A stretch of DNA of 64,000 nucleotides from Streptomyces sp. NBC_01429 (GCF_036231945.1 NZ_CP109599.1:3442501-3506500); one strand, 5' to 3'. Shown: positions 27,395-36,043, counted from the first letter of the stretch. Translations and numbers: made by a program. Notes: a model not told the origin generated them from the letters alone.

Positions 27395-28063
27395 CTACCT
27401 CGGCGGCCCGGACCCGCCCCAGACGTTGTTCAGATACGTCAGCACCGCCTGGACCCTCCGGTGGCCGCTGTCGCTCGGGGGCAGATCCAGCTTCAGGAAG
27501 ACATTGCCGATGTGCTTGCTGACGGCCCGTTCCGTGATGACCAGGGTCCTGGCGATCGTGGTGTTGTCATGCCCCTCGGCCATCAGCTTGAGCACCTCGC
27601 CCTCACGCGGGGTCAGTGAGTCCAGGGGCGAGTCCCCGCGCCGGGTGAGGAGTTCGGTCACCACCTCCGGGTCCAGCGCCGTACCGCCGGCCGTGACCCG
27701 GTCCAGCGCGTCGAGGAACTCGTCGACGCGGCCCACCCGGTCCTTCAGCAGATAGCCGACGCCCCGCGCGCCGCCGCCCAGCAGCTCGGCGGCGTACGAC
27801 TCCTCGACGTACTGCGAGAGGACGAGCACCGGCAGCCCGGGGATCTCCGCGCGCGCGGCGAGCGCGGCGCGCAGCCCCTCGTCACGGAAGCCCGGCGGCA
27901 TCCGGACATCGAGTACGGCGACGTCCGGGCGGTGGGTGAGCAGCGCGGGCAGCACCTCGGGGCCGCTGCTCACGACGGCCACCACCTCGTGTCCCGCGGA
28001 GGAGAGCAGCAGGACGAGCCCTTCCCGCAGCAGGGCATGGTCCTCGGCGATCACCACACGCAC
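27395..28063 (-). CDS. NarL/LuxR-type response regulator
   Basis: 222 aa. Receiver domain VVIAEDHALLREGLVLLL (acidic pocket), phosphoacceptor Asp in VAVLDVRMPP, and LKDR for the conserved Lys. C-terminal LuxR helix-turn-helix: LTPREGEVLKLMAEGHDNTTIARTLVITERAVSKHIGNVFLKL. The GTG start overlaps the kinase gene 3' end by 13 nt, so the pair is translationally coupled. The terminator at 27342-27382 ends the operon. Targets unknown. Confidence 0.95.
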   Translation of the reverse strand: MRVVIAEDHALLREGLVLLLSSAGHEVVAVVSSGPEVLPALLTHRPDVAVLDVRMPPGFRDEGLRAALAARAEIPGLPVLVLSQYVEESYAAELLGGGARGVGYLLKDRVGRVDEFLDALDRVTAGGTALDPEVVTELLTRRGDSPLDSLTPREGEVLKLMAEGHDNTTIARTLVITERAVSKHIGNVFLKLDLPPSDSGHRRVQAVLTYLNNVWGGSGPPR

Positions 28064-29223
28064 GGCAGCTCCACTTCGATGACGGTAGGTCCCCCGGCGG
28101 GGCTGGTGACGGCGACGGTGCCGTCGAGCGCGGCGACCCGGCGGCGCAGGCCCACCAGACCGGTGCCGCCGGTCTCGTCGGCGCCGCCCCGGCCCTCGTC
28201 GCGCACCCGCACGCGCAACGCCGTGTCCGTACGCGCGAGCCGGACCTCGGCGCGGTCGGATCCGCTGTGCTTCGCGGCGTTCGTGAGGGTCTCGGCGACG
28301 ACGAAGTACGCGGCGGCCTCGACGGCCGCCGGGGCGCGCGGGCCGTGCCCCGAGTCGCTCAGCCCTTCCGCGCTCACGGTCACGTCGAGCCCGCTGCTCG
28401 CGGCGAGGGCCCGTACGGCTCCGGCGAGACCCCGGTCGGTGAGGATCGGCGGATGGATGCCGCGCACGACGTGCCGCAGCTCGGTCAGCGCCTCCTCGGC
28501 CTGGTCCTGCGCGTCGTCGAGCAGTTGGCGCGCGGCGGCCGGGTCGCGGTCGTACGCGCGCTTCGCCAGCCCGATCCGCATGGAGAGCGACACCAGCCTG
28601 GCCTGCGTACCGTCGTGCAGGTCCCGTTCGATACGGCGCAGTTCGGCGCCGTGCGCGGCGATCGCGCCCGCCCGGGTCTCGGTCAGCTCCTCGACGCGCT
28701 CGACGAGCCGGGCCTTGGGCGAGGGCTTGAGCAGGGCGGTCGACCAGGCGGCGTCGAGGTCGGCGAGCCGGCTGATCAGCGGGAGCACGACGGCCCGCCG
28801 GCGCAGCAGCCCGCACCACGCGCCGTCGACCAGCAGCCCCAGGGGCCACAGCAGCAGGAGCGGCAGGCAGACGAGGACGCCGTAGCCGTAGTGGGCGACC
28901 ATCCAGCGCAGGTCGGCGTAGGTGCCGGGGTCGTGGGTGACCGTGCGCAGCCGCGCCCGGAGCGAGCCCGTGACCGGCAGATACGCCTCCGGGATCTCCC
29001 GTCCCGTCCACCCGGCGACGCGGCGCCGCTTGGCCCCGGCCATGCGCCGGATCAGCAGCACCGTCTCGGGCAGCAGCCCGGCGCCGACCACGGCGAGCGT
29101 GGCGACGGCCGTGAACAGCAGCACGGTGATGAAGAGGTACGAGCCGAAGGCCAGCGCCGCGGCCATGGCGAGCTGGGCCGTGGCCCGCCCCGCCCGCCGC
29201 ACCGTCTTCCCCATGCCGATCAT
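28051..29223 (-). CDS. NarL-partner sensor histidine kinase
   Basis: 390 aa. It has two N-terminal hydrophobic segments (AAALAFGSYLFITVLLFTA; YGYGVLVCLPLLLLWPLGLL) forming a short sensor without a large extracellular loop. The HisKA_3 dimerisation motif is ELRRIERDLHDGTQARLVSL with the phospho-His, and the ATPase N-box is VAETLTNAAKHS. ATG 29223 opens MIGMGKTVRR; a longer upstream frame is low-complexity and rejected. It forms a two-component system with the overlapping regulator gene. The signal is unknown; the short sensor suggests membrane or cell-envelope stress. Confidence 0.9.
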   Translation of the reverse strand: MIGMGKTVRRAGRATAQLAMAAALAFGSYLFITVLLFTAVATLAVVGAGLLPETVLLIRRMAGAKRRRVAGWTGREIPEAYLPVTGSLRARLRTVTHDPGTYADLRWMVAHYGYGVLVCLPLLLLWPLGLLVDGAWCGLLRRRAVVLPLISRLADLDAAWSTALLKPSPKARLVERVEELTETRAGAIAAHGAELRRIERDLHDGTQARLVSLSMRIGLAKRAYDRDPAAARQLLDDAQDQAEEALTELRHVVRGIHPPILTDRGLAGAVRALAASSGLDVTVSAEGLSDSGHGPRAPAAVEAAAYFVVAETLTNAAKHSGSDRAEVRLARTDTALRVRVRDEGRGGADETGGTGLVGLRRRVAALDGTVAVTSPAGGPTVIEVELPCVW

Positions 29224-29323
29224 TTTAGGTAGGTCTCGCCCGGTTCGGTGCGGCGGCCCGGTGCGGTGGCCGGTGGCGTGGCCGGCGCGGTGGCGGGTCA
29301 CGGGGCGCGCGCCCGGGTCCGTC

Positions 29324-29533
29324 CTACTTCTCGACCAGCCGGATCGCCGCCGCCGGACAGATGGCCGCGGCCTCACGTACTTCCTCGTGCAGTTCGGCGC
29401 CGGGGTGCTCGTTCAGCACGATGGCGACACCGTCCTCGTCGCGCTGGTCGAAGACGTCGGGGGCGGCCATGACGCACTGTCCCGCCGCCACGCATTTCGG
29501 CTCGTCCAGTTCCACACGCATGTCCACGCTCAT
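29324..29533 (-). CDS. Ferredoxin, 3Fe-4S type (P450 partner), copy 1
   Basis: 69 aa. Cluster ligands are in CVAAGQC and ICPAAA (C-x5-C...C-P, three cysteines), the pattern of Streptomyces P450-reducing ferredoxins such as SoyB. Such proteins carry electrons from ferredoxin reductase to cytochrome P450. GAGGAGA lies 6 nt before the ATG. It is almost identical to the ferredoxin at 38249-38446. No P450 is adjacent; its likely clients are the two P450s further along this cluster. A 48-bp block shared with the P450-2 promoter lies 122 bp upstream. Confidence 0.93.
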   Translation of the reverse strand: MSVDMRVELDEPKCVAAGQCVMAAPDVFDQRDEDGVAIVLNEHPGAELHEEVREAAAICPAAAIRLVEK

Positions 29534-29654
29534 GATGCTCTCCTCGGTGGGGGGTGGCTCCCGCGACGGACCGCGGTGGAGCCGTGAGGGTGACAGGGCC
29601 GTGGGCCGTCGGCGGCCTCGCGGCCGGACAGGACCCGGATCCATGCAACCGGAC

Positions 29655-29702
29655 CGGGCTGACGCCATCCGGCCGGTTACCTGACAGGAAGCGGACGTGA
29701 CG
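29655..29702 (-). promoter_or_regulatory. 48-bp conserved block, copy 1 (ferredoxin-1 promoter)
   Basis: 40 of 48 bases are identical, without gaps, to 39784-39831 in front of P450-2, in the same orientation to its gene. On the gene strand: CGTCACGTCCG-n5-TGTCAG-n2-AACCGGCCGGA-n-GGCGTCAGCCCG. It contains three GTCA elements, two of them 22 bp apart. Likely a shared activator site. Confidence 0.65.
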
Positions 29703-29735
29703 GAGGCCACACCCCGGGGGCGCTGTCGACGGCGG

Positions 29736-30509
29736 TCAGAGTCCGAGCCAGTAGCCGAAGCCCTTGCGGGTGTGGATCAGGGGCGGGTCCTCCTGGTTGA
29801 CCTTGCGGCGCAGGCGGGAGACGAGCTTCTCGATCGCGTTGTCGGCACGGTCCTCGCCCCAGACGTGCCGGCAGATCTGCTCCTTGGAGAGGACCTGTTC
29901 GGCGTTGAGCAGCAGATGGCGCAGGAGGCGGTACTCGGCGGGGGTGAGGTCGAGGGTGCGGCCGCCGCGACGCGCGCGGCAGGTGTGGTCGTCCAGGGTG
30001 AGATCGCCGAAGCGGGGGGCCGAGGTGCGCCGGTCCTCGTACTGGCGGGCGCGCAGGAGCGTCTGGGCCCGGGCGAGGACCTCGGCGACGCGAAAGGGTT
30101 TGACGACGTAGTCGGCGGCGCCGGGGCCGAGTCCCGGGACGAGGCTGTCGAGGGATTCGCAGGCGGTGAGGAAGAGCAGGGGCGGCCGGTCGGCGACGGG
30201 GAGCCGGGGGTAGCCGGAGAAGTGTCTGAGGTCGCTCATCGCCATGTCGACGACGACGAGATCGGCCGGGTGCTCGACGAGGCGGGTGAGCGCCTCGGGG
30301 CCGGAGCCGGCGGTGGCGATGCGGTAACCGGCCAGTTCCATGGTGGTGGAGAGGAGTTCGACGGTGGGGGGGTCGTCGCCGACGATCAGGACGCGCCGCC
30401 CGTCGCCACGGGGCGGGGCGGGCTTCTCGTCGGCGTTCCCGTACCTGGGTTTCTCGCTGATTTTCCCGTACATGGAAGGACCGTTCGTATAGGGCTGGCA
30501 CTCCGCCAT
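29736..30509 (-). CDS. OmpR-type winged-helix response regulator (orphan), copy 1
   Basis: 257 aa. After a ~38-residue extension comes a receiver domain (VLIVGDDPPTVELL; phospho-Asp in LVVVDMAM; LFLTACES; YVVKPF) and a winged-helix DNA-binding domain (LDLTPAEYRLLRHLLLNAEQ, RHVWGED, NAIEKLVSRLRRKV, HTRKGFGYWL). Receiver residues are intact, but no histidine kinase is nearby. It is a close paralogue of the regulator at 35138-35887. It follows the marR gene by 17 nt, so the two are probably cotranscribed. It may bind the 48-bp block shared by the two electron-transfer promoters. ATG 30473 is an alternative start. Confidence 0.9.
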   Translation of the reverse strand: MAECQPYTNGPSMYGKISEKPRYGNADEKPAPPRGDGRRVLIVGDDPPTVELLSTTMELAGYRIATAGSGPEALTRLVEHPADLVVVDMAMSDLRHFSGYPRLPVADRPPLLFLTACESLDSLVPGLGPGAADYVVKPFRVAEVLARAQTLLRARQYEDRRTSAPRFGDLTLDDHTCRARRGGRTLDLTPAEYRLLRHLLLNAEQVLSKEQICRHVWGEDRADNAIEKLVSRLRRKVNQEDPPLIHTRKGFGYWLGL

Positions 30510-30526
30510 CGGGGGTTCCCGTGTGC

Positions 30527-31078
30527 TCAGACGGGGTCCGGTGTCCCGGCGTGGCCGCCCGTGCCGTTGGGGGTGTCGTCCTCCGCGCCGCTGAGGAAGT
30601 CGTCGACCATGCGGCGGAAGAGGGTGGCGAGTTGGTGGAGTTCTTCGGGCGACCAGTCACCGAGGGCGCTCTGCATGCCCCGGCGGCCGGCTTCACGGAC
30701 GCGGTCGACGGCGTCCTGGCCGGTGGGGGTGAGCCGGATGTGCTGGGCGCGGCGGTCGTCGGGGTCGGGGACGCGGGTGACGTATCCGGCCTTCTGGAGC
30801 TGCTGCACCTGCCGGGTGATGTGGGACGCCTCCACGCCCAGCCGGCCGGCCAGTTCGCTGGGGCGCAGCGCGTCGGAGTCGGCGACCGCCCGCAGGAGCG
30901 CCACGGCCGCGCGGTCCAGCGGGACGCCGGCCAGGGCCATCAGGCGCTCGTGCTGGCGGACCCGGTTGGTGAGGTAGGAGATATGGGTGAGGGAGCGCTC
31001 GATCGTGATGATGTCGGCCGGGACGGGCGCGGGAACGCCGGGAACGCCGGGGGCGGTGGGGTGTGGCGAGGTGGGCAT
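30527..31078 (-). CDS. MarR-family transcriptional regulator
   Basis: 183 aa. Winged helix: ALRPSELAGRLGVEASHITRQVQQLQKAGYVTRVPDPDDRRAQHIRLT, the canonical MarR recognition helix and DxR wing. The N-terminus is Pro-rich. MarR dimers bind palindromes and are released by small phenolic or lipophilic ligands. A near-perfect 21-bp palindrome centred on CTTGACTCAAG sits 19 bp upstream of its ATG, and related sites precede P450-1 and the MFS gene. It is therefore the probable local repressor of this cluster, itself included. Confidence 0.92.
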   Translation of the reverse strand: MPTSPHPTAPGVPGVPAPVPADIITIERSLTHISYLTNRVRQHERLMALAGVPLDRAAVALLRAVADSDALRPSELAGRLGVEASHITRQVQQLQKAGYVTRVPDPDDRRAQHIRLTPTGQDAVDRVREAGRRGMQSALGDWSPEELHQLATLFRRMVDDFLSGAEDDTPNGTGGHAGTPDPV

Positions 31079-31096
31079 GAGGCCACTTTATCATCT

Positions 31097-31117
31097 ACTT
31101 GCTTGACTCAAGTAAGT
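31097..31117. promoter_or_regulatory. MarR-type operator, site A
   Basis: A 21-bp palindrome, ACTTGCTTGAC-TCAAGTAAGT, that departs from perfect symmetry at one pair besides the centre. The inner 11 bp CTTGACTCAAG is symmetric. It lies in the marR promoter. Confidence 0.7.
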
Positions 31118-31216
31118 CACGTGTTTGCCGAAGCCACGCGGTCGGGTCGGCGTACGGCTGCTCGGCGGCCGGGACCGGACCGCTCAGGCCGGGCGCTCGG
31201 GCCGGGACCGGACCGC

Positions 31217-31891
31217 TCAGGACCTGGGGCGTGCCCCGGCCGCGGCGCCGCCGGTGATGGGCGCCAGCCAGAGCCCGACCAGCGCGTCGACCAGGCCGTC
31301 GGCCGCCTGCCGCCAGGAAGGGCGGACCGTGCCCGTACCGTCGGCCAGCGCGGCTTCCCGCTCGGCGCACATGTGCAGGATCAGCTGGCGCGACATCATC
31401 CCGCGCTCGGCCTGCGCCTCGGCCGGCAGCTCCGGCAGGGCGCGGTTGAAGCCGTCCACGATCCGCTGGAGCGCGGGGGACGTGAGTGACTCCTCGACCA
31501 TGCTGTCGCGCAGCGCGGGATCGGTCATCGCCTGCGCGCAGAACCGGCCGTACCAGGTGGGGCTGCCCAGCGCCTCCAAGTGGTCCGTGATCGGGTGCAC
31601 CAGACACGACACCCAGACCCGCACGTCGGTGGAGTCGCCGGCCTCGGCCAGCCGCCGTTCCCGTGCCTGTTCGATCTGCTCGGCGTACTTACGGGCGATG
31701 GCCCGCACCAGATCGGCCTTGGTGCCGAAGTGGTAGCCGACCGCCGCGTTGTTGCCCTGCCCGGCCGCCTCGCTGACCTGGCGGTTGGACACCGCGTACA
31801 CCCCGCGCTCAGCGAACAGCCGCTCCGCCGCGGTCAGGATCAGCTCCCGCGTCGCGCTGACCTGTTCGGCCCGTACAGTCCCGCCTGCCAT
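31217..31891 (-). CDS. TetR-family transcriptional regulator
   Basis: 224 aa. DNA-binding domain TRELILTAAERLFAERGVYAVSNRQVSEAAGQGNNAAVGYHFGTKADLVRAI, with the SNRQVSEAAGQ recognition helix of the TetR_C_13-like group. The C-terminal helical domain includes PTWYGRFCAQAMTDPAL and a C-terminal Gly/Ala tail. Start ATG 31891 (ATG 31900 is three codons upstream). It follows the P450-1 gene on the same strand by 205 bp. Probably a second ligand-responsive regulator of the oxidative cluster; no operator was identified. Confidence 0.9.
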   Translation of the reverse strand: MAGGTVRAEQVSATRELILTAAERLFAERGVYAVSNRQVSEAAGQGNNAAVGYHFGTKADLVRAIARKYAEQIEQARERRLAEAGDSTDVRVWVSCLVHPITDHLEALGSPTWYGRFCAQAMTDPALRDSMVEESLTSPALQRIVDGFNRALPELPAEAQAERGMMSRQLILHMCAEREAALADGTGTVRPSWRQAADGLVDALVGLWLAPITGGAAAGARPRS

Positions 31892-32096
31892 GCCCACCAT
31901 CCCACCGGGACCGTCGAAGGCCCTCTCGTCCGGCCCTCTCGTCCCGATCGGCCGAGCCCATGCCGCACATCTCGGTGGTGCCGTGCGGCGGCACGACTCC
32001 GGCGACCTCGGCGCCCTCCCCAAATCTATCGCGCGGCATACCCAGGCCCGGATCGGCGTCGAGCCGCCGCACCTCCTCCACCGCGGAGCACGGTCG

Positions 32097-33326
32097 TCAC
32101 CAGGCCACGGGCAGCTCGTACACCCCGTAGACCGACCCGTCGTGCTTGAACGGGATGTCCGCCAGCTCCCCGGCCAGCCGCAGACCGGGTACGCGCCGGT
32201 AAAGGGTGCTGTACGCGACCTGGAGCTCCATCCGGGCCAGCGTCTGCCCCAGGCACTGGTGCACCCCGAAGCCGAAGGCCACATGGCGGCGGGCGTCGCG
32301 GCGGATGTCGAGCCGGTCCGGGTCGGGGAAGACGTCGGGGTCGCGGTTGCCGATGTCGTTGGGCACGATGATGCCCTCGCCCGCGCGGATGACCTCCCCG
32401 GCGATCTCGATGTCCTCCAGCGCCACCCTGCGCCGCCCGCTGTGCGTGATGTTGAGGTAGCGCAGCAGCTCGTCCACCGCCGAGGCGACCAGCTTCGGAT
32501 CGTCGCTGTCGCGCAGCAGGGCGAGCTGGTCGGGGTTCTCCAGCAGGGCGAGAGTGCCGAGCGCGATCATGTTCGCGGTCGTCTCGTGCCCGGCGATCAG
32601 CAGCAGCACGCCCATCTGGGCGACGTCGTTACGGGTCAGCTCACCGGCCTCGACCCGCCCGACAAGACCGGACAGCAGGTCGTCGGCGGGGTGGGCGATC
32701 TTCTGGCCCACCAGGTCCTCCAGATAGGCCGCCAGCCGCCGCGAGGCGGCCAGCCGCTCCTCGGGGGTCACCTCGCGGTTGATGAGGACCTTGCTGTTCT
32801 CCTGGAAGAAGTCGTGGTCGCCGTAGGGCACCCCGAGCAGTTCGCAGATCACCAGCGAGGGCAGCGGCAGGGCGAACGCCTGGACCAGGTCGACCTGTTG
32901 GGGACCGGCCAGCATGGCGTCGATCAGATCGTCCGTGATCTTCTGTACGGCCGGACGCATGGCCTCCACCCGCTTGAAGGCGAATGGCGCCGTCACCATC
33001 CGCCGCAGCCGCCCGTGCTCGGGATCGTCCATGAGGATGAAGCTGACGGATCCGCTGCCGGGGGCGATCGGCACCGAGCTGGGGTAGCCGGGCCGGTGCA
33101 GATCGGCGCTGACCCTCGGGTCGCCCAGCAGGGTCCGCTGATCGGCGTGCCGGGTCACCACCCACGGCGTGGTGCCGTCCCACAGGCGCACCTTCCCGAG
33201 CGGCCCCTCGCGCTGCTTGTCGCGCAGCTCGGGCGGCGGGTCGAAGGGGCATTTCGCCGCCCTGGCCATCGGGAACTCGGGCAGTGCGGAACCGAGTTCG
33301 TCCGCCGGGTTCAACGTGCTGGCCAT
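32097..33326 (-). CDS. Cytochrome P450, CYP105-like, copy 1
   Basis: 409 aa. I-helix LLIAGHETTANMI (oxygen-activating A/G-x-E-T), K-helix VDELLRY with ExxR, and heme loop FGFGVHQCLGQTLARMEL with the axial Cys. Soluble bacterial class that needs a ferredoxin and a reductase, both present in the cluster. It resembles CYP105 xenobiotic/secondary-metabolite hydroxylases. ATG 33326 has GAGG upstream; a longer frame to 33401 runs over the operator and is rejected. A MarR-type site (33384-33403) lies about 60 bp upstream. Confidence 0.95.
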   Translation of the reverse strand: MASTLNPADELGSALPEFPMARAAKCPFDPPPELRDKQREGPLGKVRLWDGTTPWVVTRHADQRTLLGDPRVSADLHRPGYPSSVPIAPGSGSVSFILMDDPEHGRLRRMVTAPFAFKRVEAMRPAVQKITDDLIDAMLAGPQQVDLVQAFALPLPSLVICELLGVPYGDHDFFQENSKVLINREVTPEERLAASRRLAAYLEDLVGQKIAHPADDLLSGLVGRVEAGELTRNDVAQMGVLLLIAGHETTANMIALGTLALLENPDQLALLRDSDDPKLVASAVDELLRYLNITHSGRRRVALEDIEIAGEVIRAGEGIIVPNDIGNRDPDVFPDPDRLDIRRDARRHVAFGFGVHQCLGQTLARMELQVAYSTLYRRVPGLRLAGELADIPFKHDGSVYGVYELPVAW

Positions 33327-33383
33327 GGATGCCTCGCTCTCCTCGGAGCCGGTCCTTCCGGCGCGGTCAGGCAATCCCATTCC

Positions 33384-33403
33384 ATTAATTAAGTCAAGCA
33401 TGT
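33384..33403. promoter_or_regulatory. MarR-type operator, site B (P450-1 promoter)
   Basis: ATTAATTAAGTCAAGCATGT; inverted, it shares the GCTTGACT core and most flanking positions with site A at 31097-31117. Confidence 0.6.
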
Positions 33404-33447
33404 GATTTAAATTCGCCCACGCGGCCGACCCGAACCAGCCAACCGGA

Positions 33448-33483
33448 GGCTCCGCCCGGCCTCCGAGGAGGCCGGGCGGAGCC
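33448..33483. terminator. Terminator after the MFS gene
   Basis: A perfect 16-bp stem (GGCTCCGCCCGGCCTC) with a 4-nt loop CGAG, 38 bp downstream of the MFS stop codon (minus strand). Confidence 0.8.
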
Positions 33484-33520
33484 GGAACGACGCGGTACGG
33501 GGGGCGGACCCGGGCGGGTG

Positions 33521-35011
33521 TTACGGCCTGGCCCCGGAGACCTCCGCCGCCTCGGCCTCGCCTGCGGCGGCCGGCGCGGCCTGTCCCGCTGCCGCCGCCG
33601 GGCGGTGGCGCGGGATGAAGGTGCAGAGGAAGAAGGAGAGAAGGGCGGCACCGGCGCCGATGGCCATGACCGTCTTGAAGCCGTTCTCGGAGGGCATGGA
33701 GACAGCGCCGAAGGTGGTGGTCATCTGGGCGAGGACGACCCCGGCGATCGCGCTGGCGAACGACGTACCGATGGACCGCATCAGCGCGTTGAGGCTGTTG
33801 GCGGCGGCCGTCTCGGACGCGGGCACGGCGCCCATGATGAGCGCGGGCATGGCACCGTAGGCGAAGCCGACGCCCGCGCCGATGACGCAGGAGACCAGGA
33901 CGAGGTGCCAGACCTGGGACATCAGCAGGATGCTGAGGCTGTAGCCGGCGGCGACGATGAGGGCGCCGGTCATCAGGGTGGTCTTCGGCCCCTTGGTCTT
34001 GGTGATACCGGCCGAGATCGGGGCCATGGCCATCATCACCAGGCCCTGCGGCGCGAGGACCAGGCCGACGGTCATCATCGACTTGCCCAGGCCGTAGCCG
34101 GTCAGCTCGGGCAGCTGGAGCAGCTGCGGGAGGACCAGGGACATGGCGAACATCGAGAAGCCGAGCGCGATCGAGGCGAGGTTGGTGAAGAGCACCTGCC
34201 GTCGGGCGGTGGTGCGCAGGTCCACCAGCGGCTGGGCGGTGCGCAGTTCGTAGTAGCCCCAGGCGACGAGGACGACGACGGCCGCGACGAGCAGGCCGAG
34301 TACGGTGCCGCTCGTCCAGCCCCAGTCGCCGCCCTTGGAGATGGCCAGCAGCAGGGAGACGAGCCCGACGGCCAGGCCGAGGGAGCCGACCAGGTCGAAG
34401 CGTCCACCCGTACGGACCTTGGACTCGGGCACGAGCACCATGATGAGCACGCCGGCGACGGCGCCGAGGGCGGCCGAGACCCAGAACAGTACGTGCCAGT
34501 TGAAGTTGTCCGCGATGAAGGCGGCGGAGGGCAGGCCGAGGGCGCCGCCGACTCCGAGCGAGGCGCTCATCAGCGCGGTCGACCCGGCGAGACGCTCGGC
34601 GGGCAGCACGTCACGCATGATGCTGATGCCGAGCGGGACGACGGCGGCGGCCAGGCCCTGGAGGACCCGCCCGACGATCATCGGGACCAGGGACTCGCTC
34701 AGCGCACACACGATCGAGCCGGTCACCAGCAGGACGACGCTGACCAGCAGCACCCGGCGCTTGCCGTACATGTCGCCGAGGCGCCCGGCGACCGGGGTGG
34801 CGACGGCGGCGGCGAGCAGGGTGGCGGTGACGGCCCAGATCGCGTTCGACGGAGAGGCGTTGAGGTACTTGGGCAGCTCCGGGACGATCGGGATCACCAG
34901 GGTCTGCATCAACGACACGACGATCCCGGCGAAGGCCAGGACCGCCACCACGGCGTTCGACCTCGGCGGGGCGGATCCCCCCGGAACGGGCCGGGCAAGA
35001 GTGTCGGACAT
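33521..35011 (-). CDS. DHA2-type MFS efflux transporter
   Basis: 496 aa with about 14 membrane helices. It opens VVAVLAFAGIVVSLMQTLVIPIVPELP and has motif A GRLGDMYGKRRVLL and the motif-C helix SASLGVGGALGLPSAAFIAD. The C-terminus is Ala/Glu-rich. Proton-driven drug or metabolite export is expected. ATG 35011 has GGAGGA upstream; the in-frame start at 35053 would overlap operator C. Two MarR-type sites lie 30-75 bp upstream, so it is probably induced together with P450-1. A terminator follows the gene. Confidence 0.93.
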   Translation of the reverse strand: MSDTLARPVPGGSAPPRSNAVVAVLAFAGIVVSLMQTLVIPIVPELPKYLNASPSNAIWAVTATLLAAAVATPVAGRLGDMYGKRRVLLVSVVLLVTGSIVCALSESLVPMIVGRVLQGLAAAVVPLGISIMRDVLPAERLAGSTALMSASLGVGGALGLPSAAFIADNFNWHVLFWVSAALGAVAGVLIMVLVPESKVRTGGRFDLVGSLGLAVGLVSLLLAISKGGDWGWTSGTVLGLLVAAVVVLVAWGYYELRTAQPLVDLRTTARRQVLFTNLASIALGFSMFAMSLVLPQLLQLPELTGYGLGKSMMTVGLVLAPQGLVMMAMAPISAGITKTKGPKTTLMTGALIVAAGYSLSILLMSQVWHLVLVSCVIGAGVGFAYGAMPALIMGAVPASETAAANSLNALMRSIGTSFASAIAGVVLAQMTTTFGAVSMPSENGFKTVMAIGAGAALLSFFLCTFIPRHRPAAAAGQAAPAAAGEAEAAEVSGARP

Positions 35012-35041
35012 GGAAAATTCCTCCGTGAGGGGCATCAGACG

Positions 35042-35087
35042 TGCTTGACTCACGCAACCATATTCCGATTGATTGACTTAAGCAACT
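35042..35087. promoter_or_regulatory. MarR-type operators, sites C and D
   Basis: Site C TGCTTGACTCACGCA (35042-35056) and site D ATTGATTGACTTAAGCAACT (35068-35087) both carry the TTGACTnA core of site A. They lie between the divergent MFS and response-regulator-2 genes and could control both. Confidence 0.6.
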
Positions 35088-35137
35088 TTACCTCCCCGTA
35101 ACCCGCTCCCGGACCCGGCCGGCTCTAGGCTGACCGC

Positions 35138-35887
35138 ATGCCCACACGGCCAGCCGCAGCAGCGTCGTCCGCGTCGTCCGGCCCCCCGGAGCCGACCGGG
35201 GACAGGCCGCGCATCCTGGCCGTCACCGCCGATCCCGGCATCACCGAACTGCTCGCCCGCACGCTGGAGTGGTCGGGCTACCGGGTCACCGCGGAGCGGA
35301 GCGGCGCCGACGGGATGCTGCGGCTCAGCCAGAACCACTTCGACCTGGTGATCTGGGACGCCACCCTGCCGGACCTGGCGGCCTTCGCCCGGGGCCGCCG
35401 CGGCGCCCCCGCCGACCGGCCCCCGCTGCTGTTCCTCGCCGAATGGGACAGCCTCCAGCGCCTCGCCCCCGAGCTGCACCCCGGCACCGAGGACTACGTC
35501 ACCAAGCCCGTACGGATCGCCGAAGTCCTGGCCAGGACCAGGGTCCTGCTGCGCGACCGGACCCCGGAGCGGGACGAGGGCGTGCCGCGCTACGGCGATC
35601 TGGTGCTGGACGACGCCGCCTGCCGGGCGCGGCGTGGGGACAGGGCGCTCGGCCTCACCCCGGCCGAGTACCGGCTGCTGCGCCATCTGATGGCCAACGC
35701 GGGGCGCGTGCTGTCGAAGGAGCAGATCAGCAGGCATGTCTGGGGCGAGTTCCGGGCCCAGCACTCGATCGAGAAGCTCGTGGGCCGGCTGCGGCACAAG
35801 GTGGACCCGGACGCGGGCCGGGCCGAGCCCGTGCTGATCCACACGCACCGGGGCTTCGGATACCGGCTCGGCGGCTCCGACCGCTGA
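35138..35887 (+). CDS. OmpR-type winged-helix response regulator (orphan), copy 2, degenerate receiver
   Basis: 249 aa, paralogous to the regulator at 29736-30509. The receiver is altered: the acidic pair is reduced to one Asp (LAVTADPGI), the conserved Thr/Ser is Ala (LLFLAEWDS), while the phospho-Asp (LVIWDATLPD) and the Lys (YVTKPV) remain. The winged helix is well kept (LGLTPAEYRLLRHLMANAGR, RHVWGEF, SIEKLVGRLRHKV, HTHRGFGYRLGG). No kinase is nearby. It may work without phosphorylation or respond to a ligand. Divergent from the MFS gene across MarR-type sites C and D. Confidence 0.9.
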   Translation: MPTRPAAAASSASSGPPEPTGDRPRILAVTADPGITELLARTLEWSGYRVTAERSGADGMLRLSQNHFDLVIWDATLPDLAAFARGRRGAPADRPPLLFLAEWDSLQRLAPELHPGTEDYVTKPVRIAEVLARTRVLLRDRTPERDEGVPRYGDLVLDDAACRARRGDRALGLTPAEYRLLRHLMANAGRVLSKEQISRHVWGEFRAQHSIEKLVGRLRHKVDPDAGRAEPVLIHTHRGFGYRLGGSDR

Positions 35888-35932
35888 GGAACACGACCGA
35901 CCGCAGGGGCGACGTGGCCGACGCGGCCGACC

Positions 35933-35973
35933 GCCGGGAACGTACGGCCGGGAACGTACCGCCGGGAACGTGA
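35933..35973 (+). repeat. Three 14-bp tandem repeats
   Basis: GCCGGGAACGTAC occurs three times with a 14-bp period, just after response regulator 2 and before the convergent SDR. Non-coding; could be a protein-binding array or remnant. Confidence 0.6.
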
Positions 35974-36043
35974 GGCCGAGCCCGTGGCGCGGCGACCGGA
36001 CCACGGAGCGCACCACGGGTTCGGCGCCTCACCCGCTCCCCGC

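Noticed and set aside
33518..35101. Long plus-strand open frame (527 codons) opposite the MFS gene
   Set aside because: Antisense shadow of GC-rich coding DNA; composition dominated by Gly/Asp/Arg/Gln with no fold, whereas the opposite frame is a clear 14-helix transporter.
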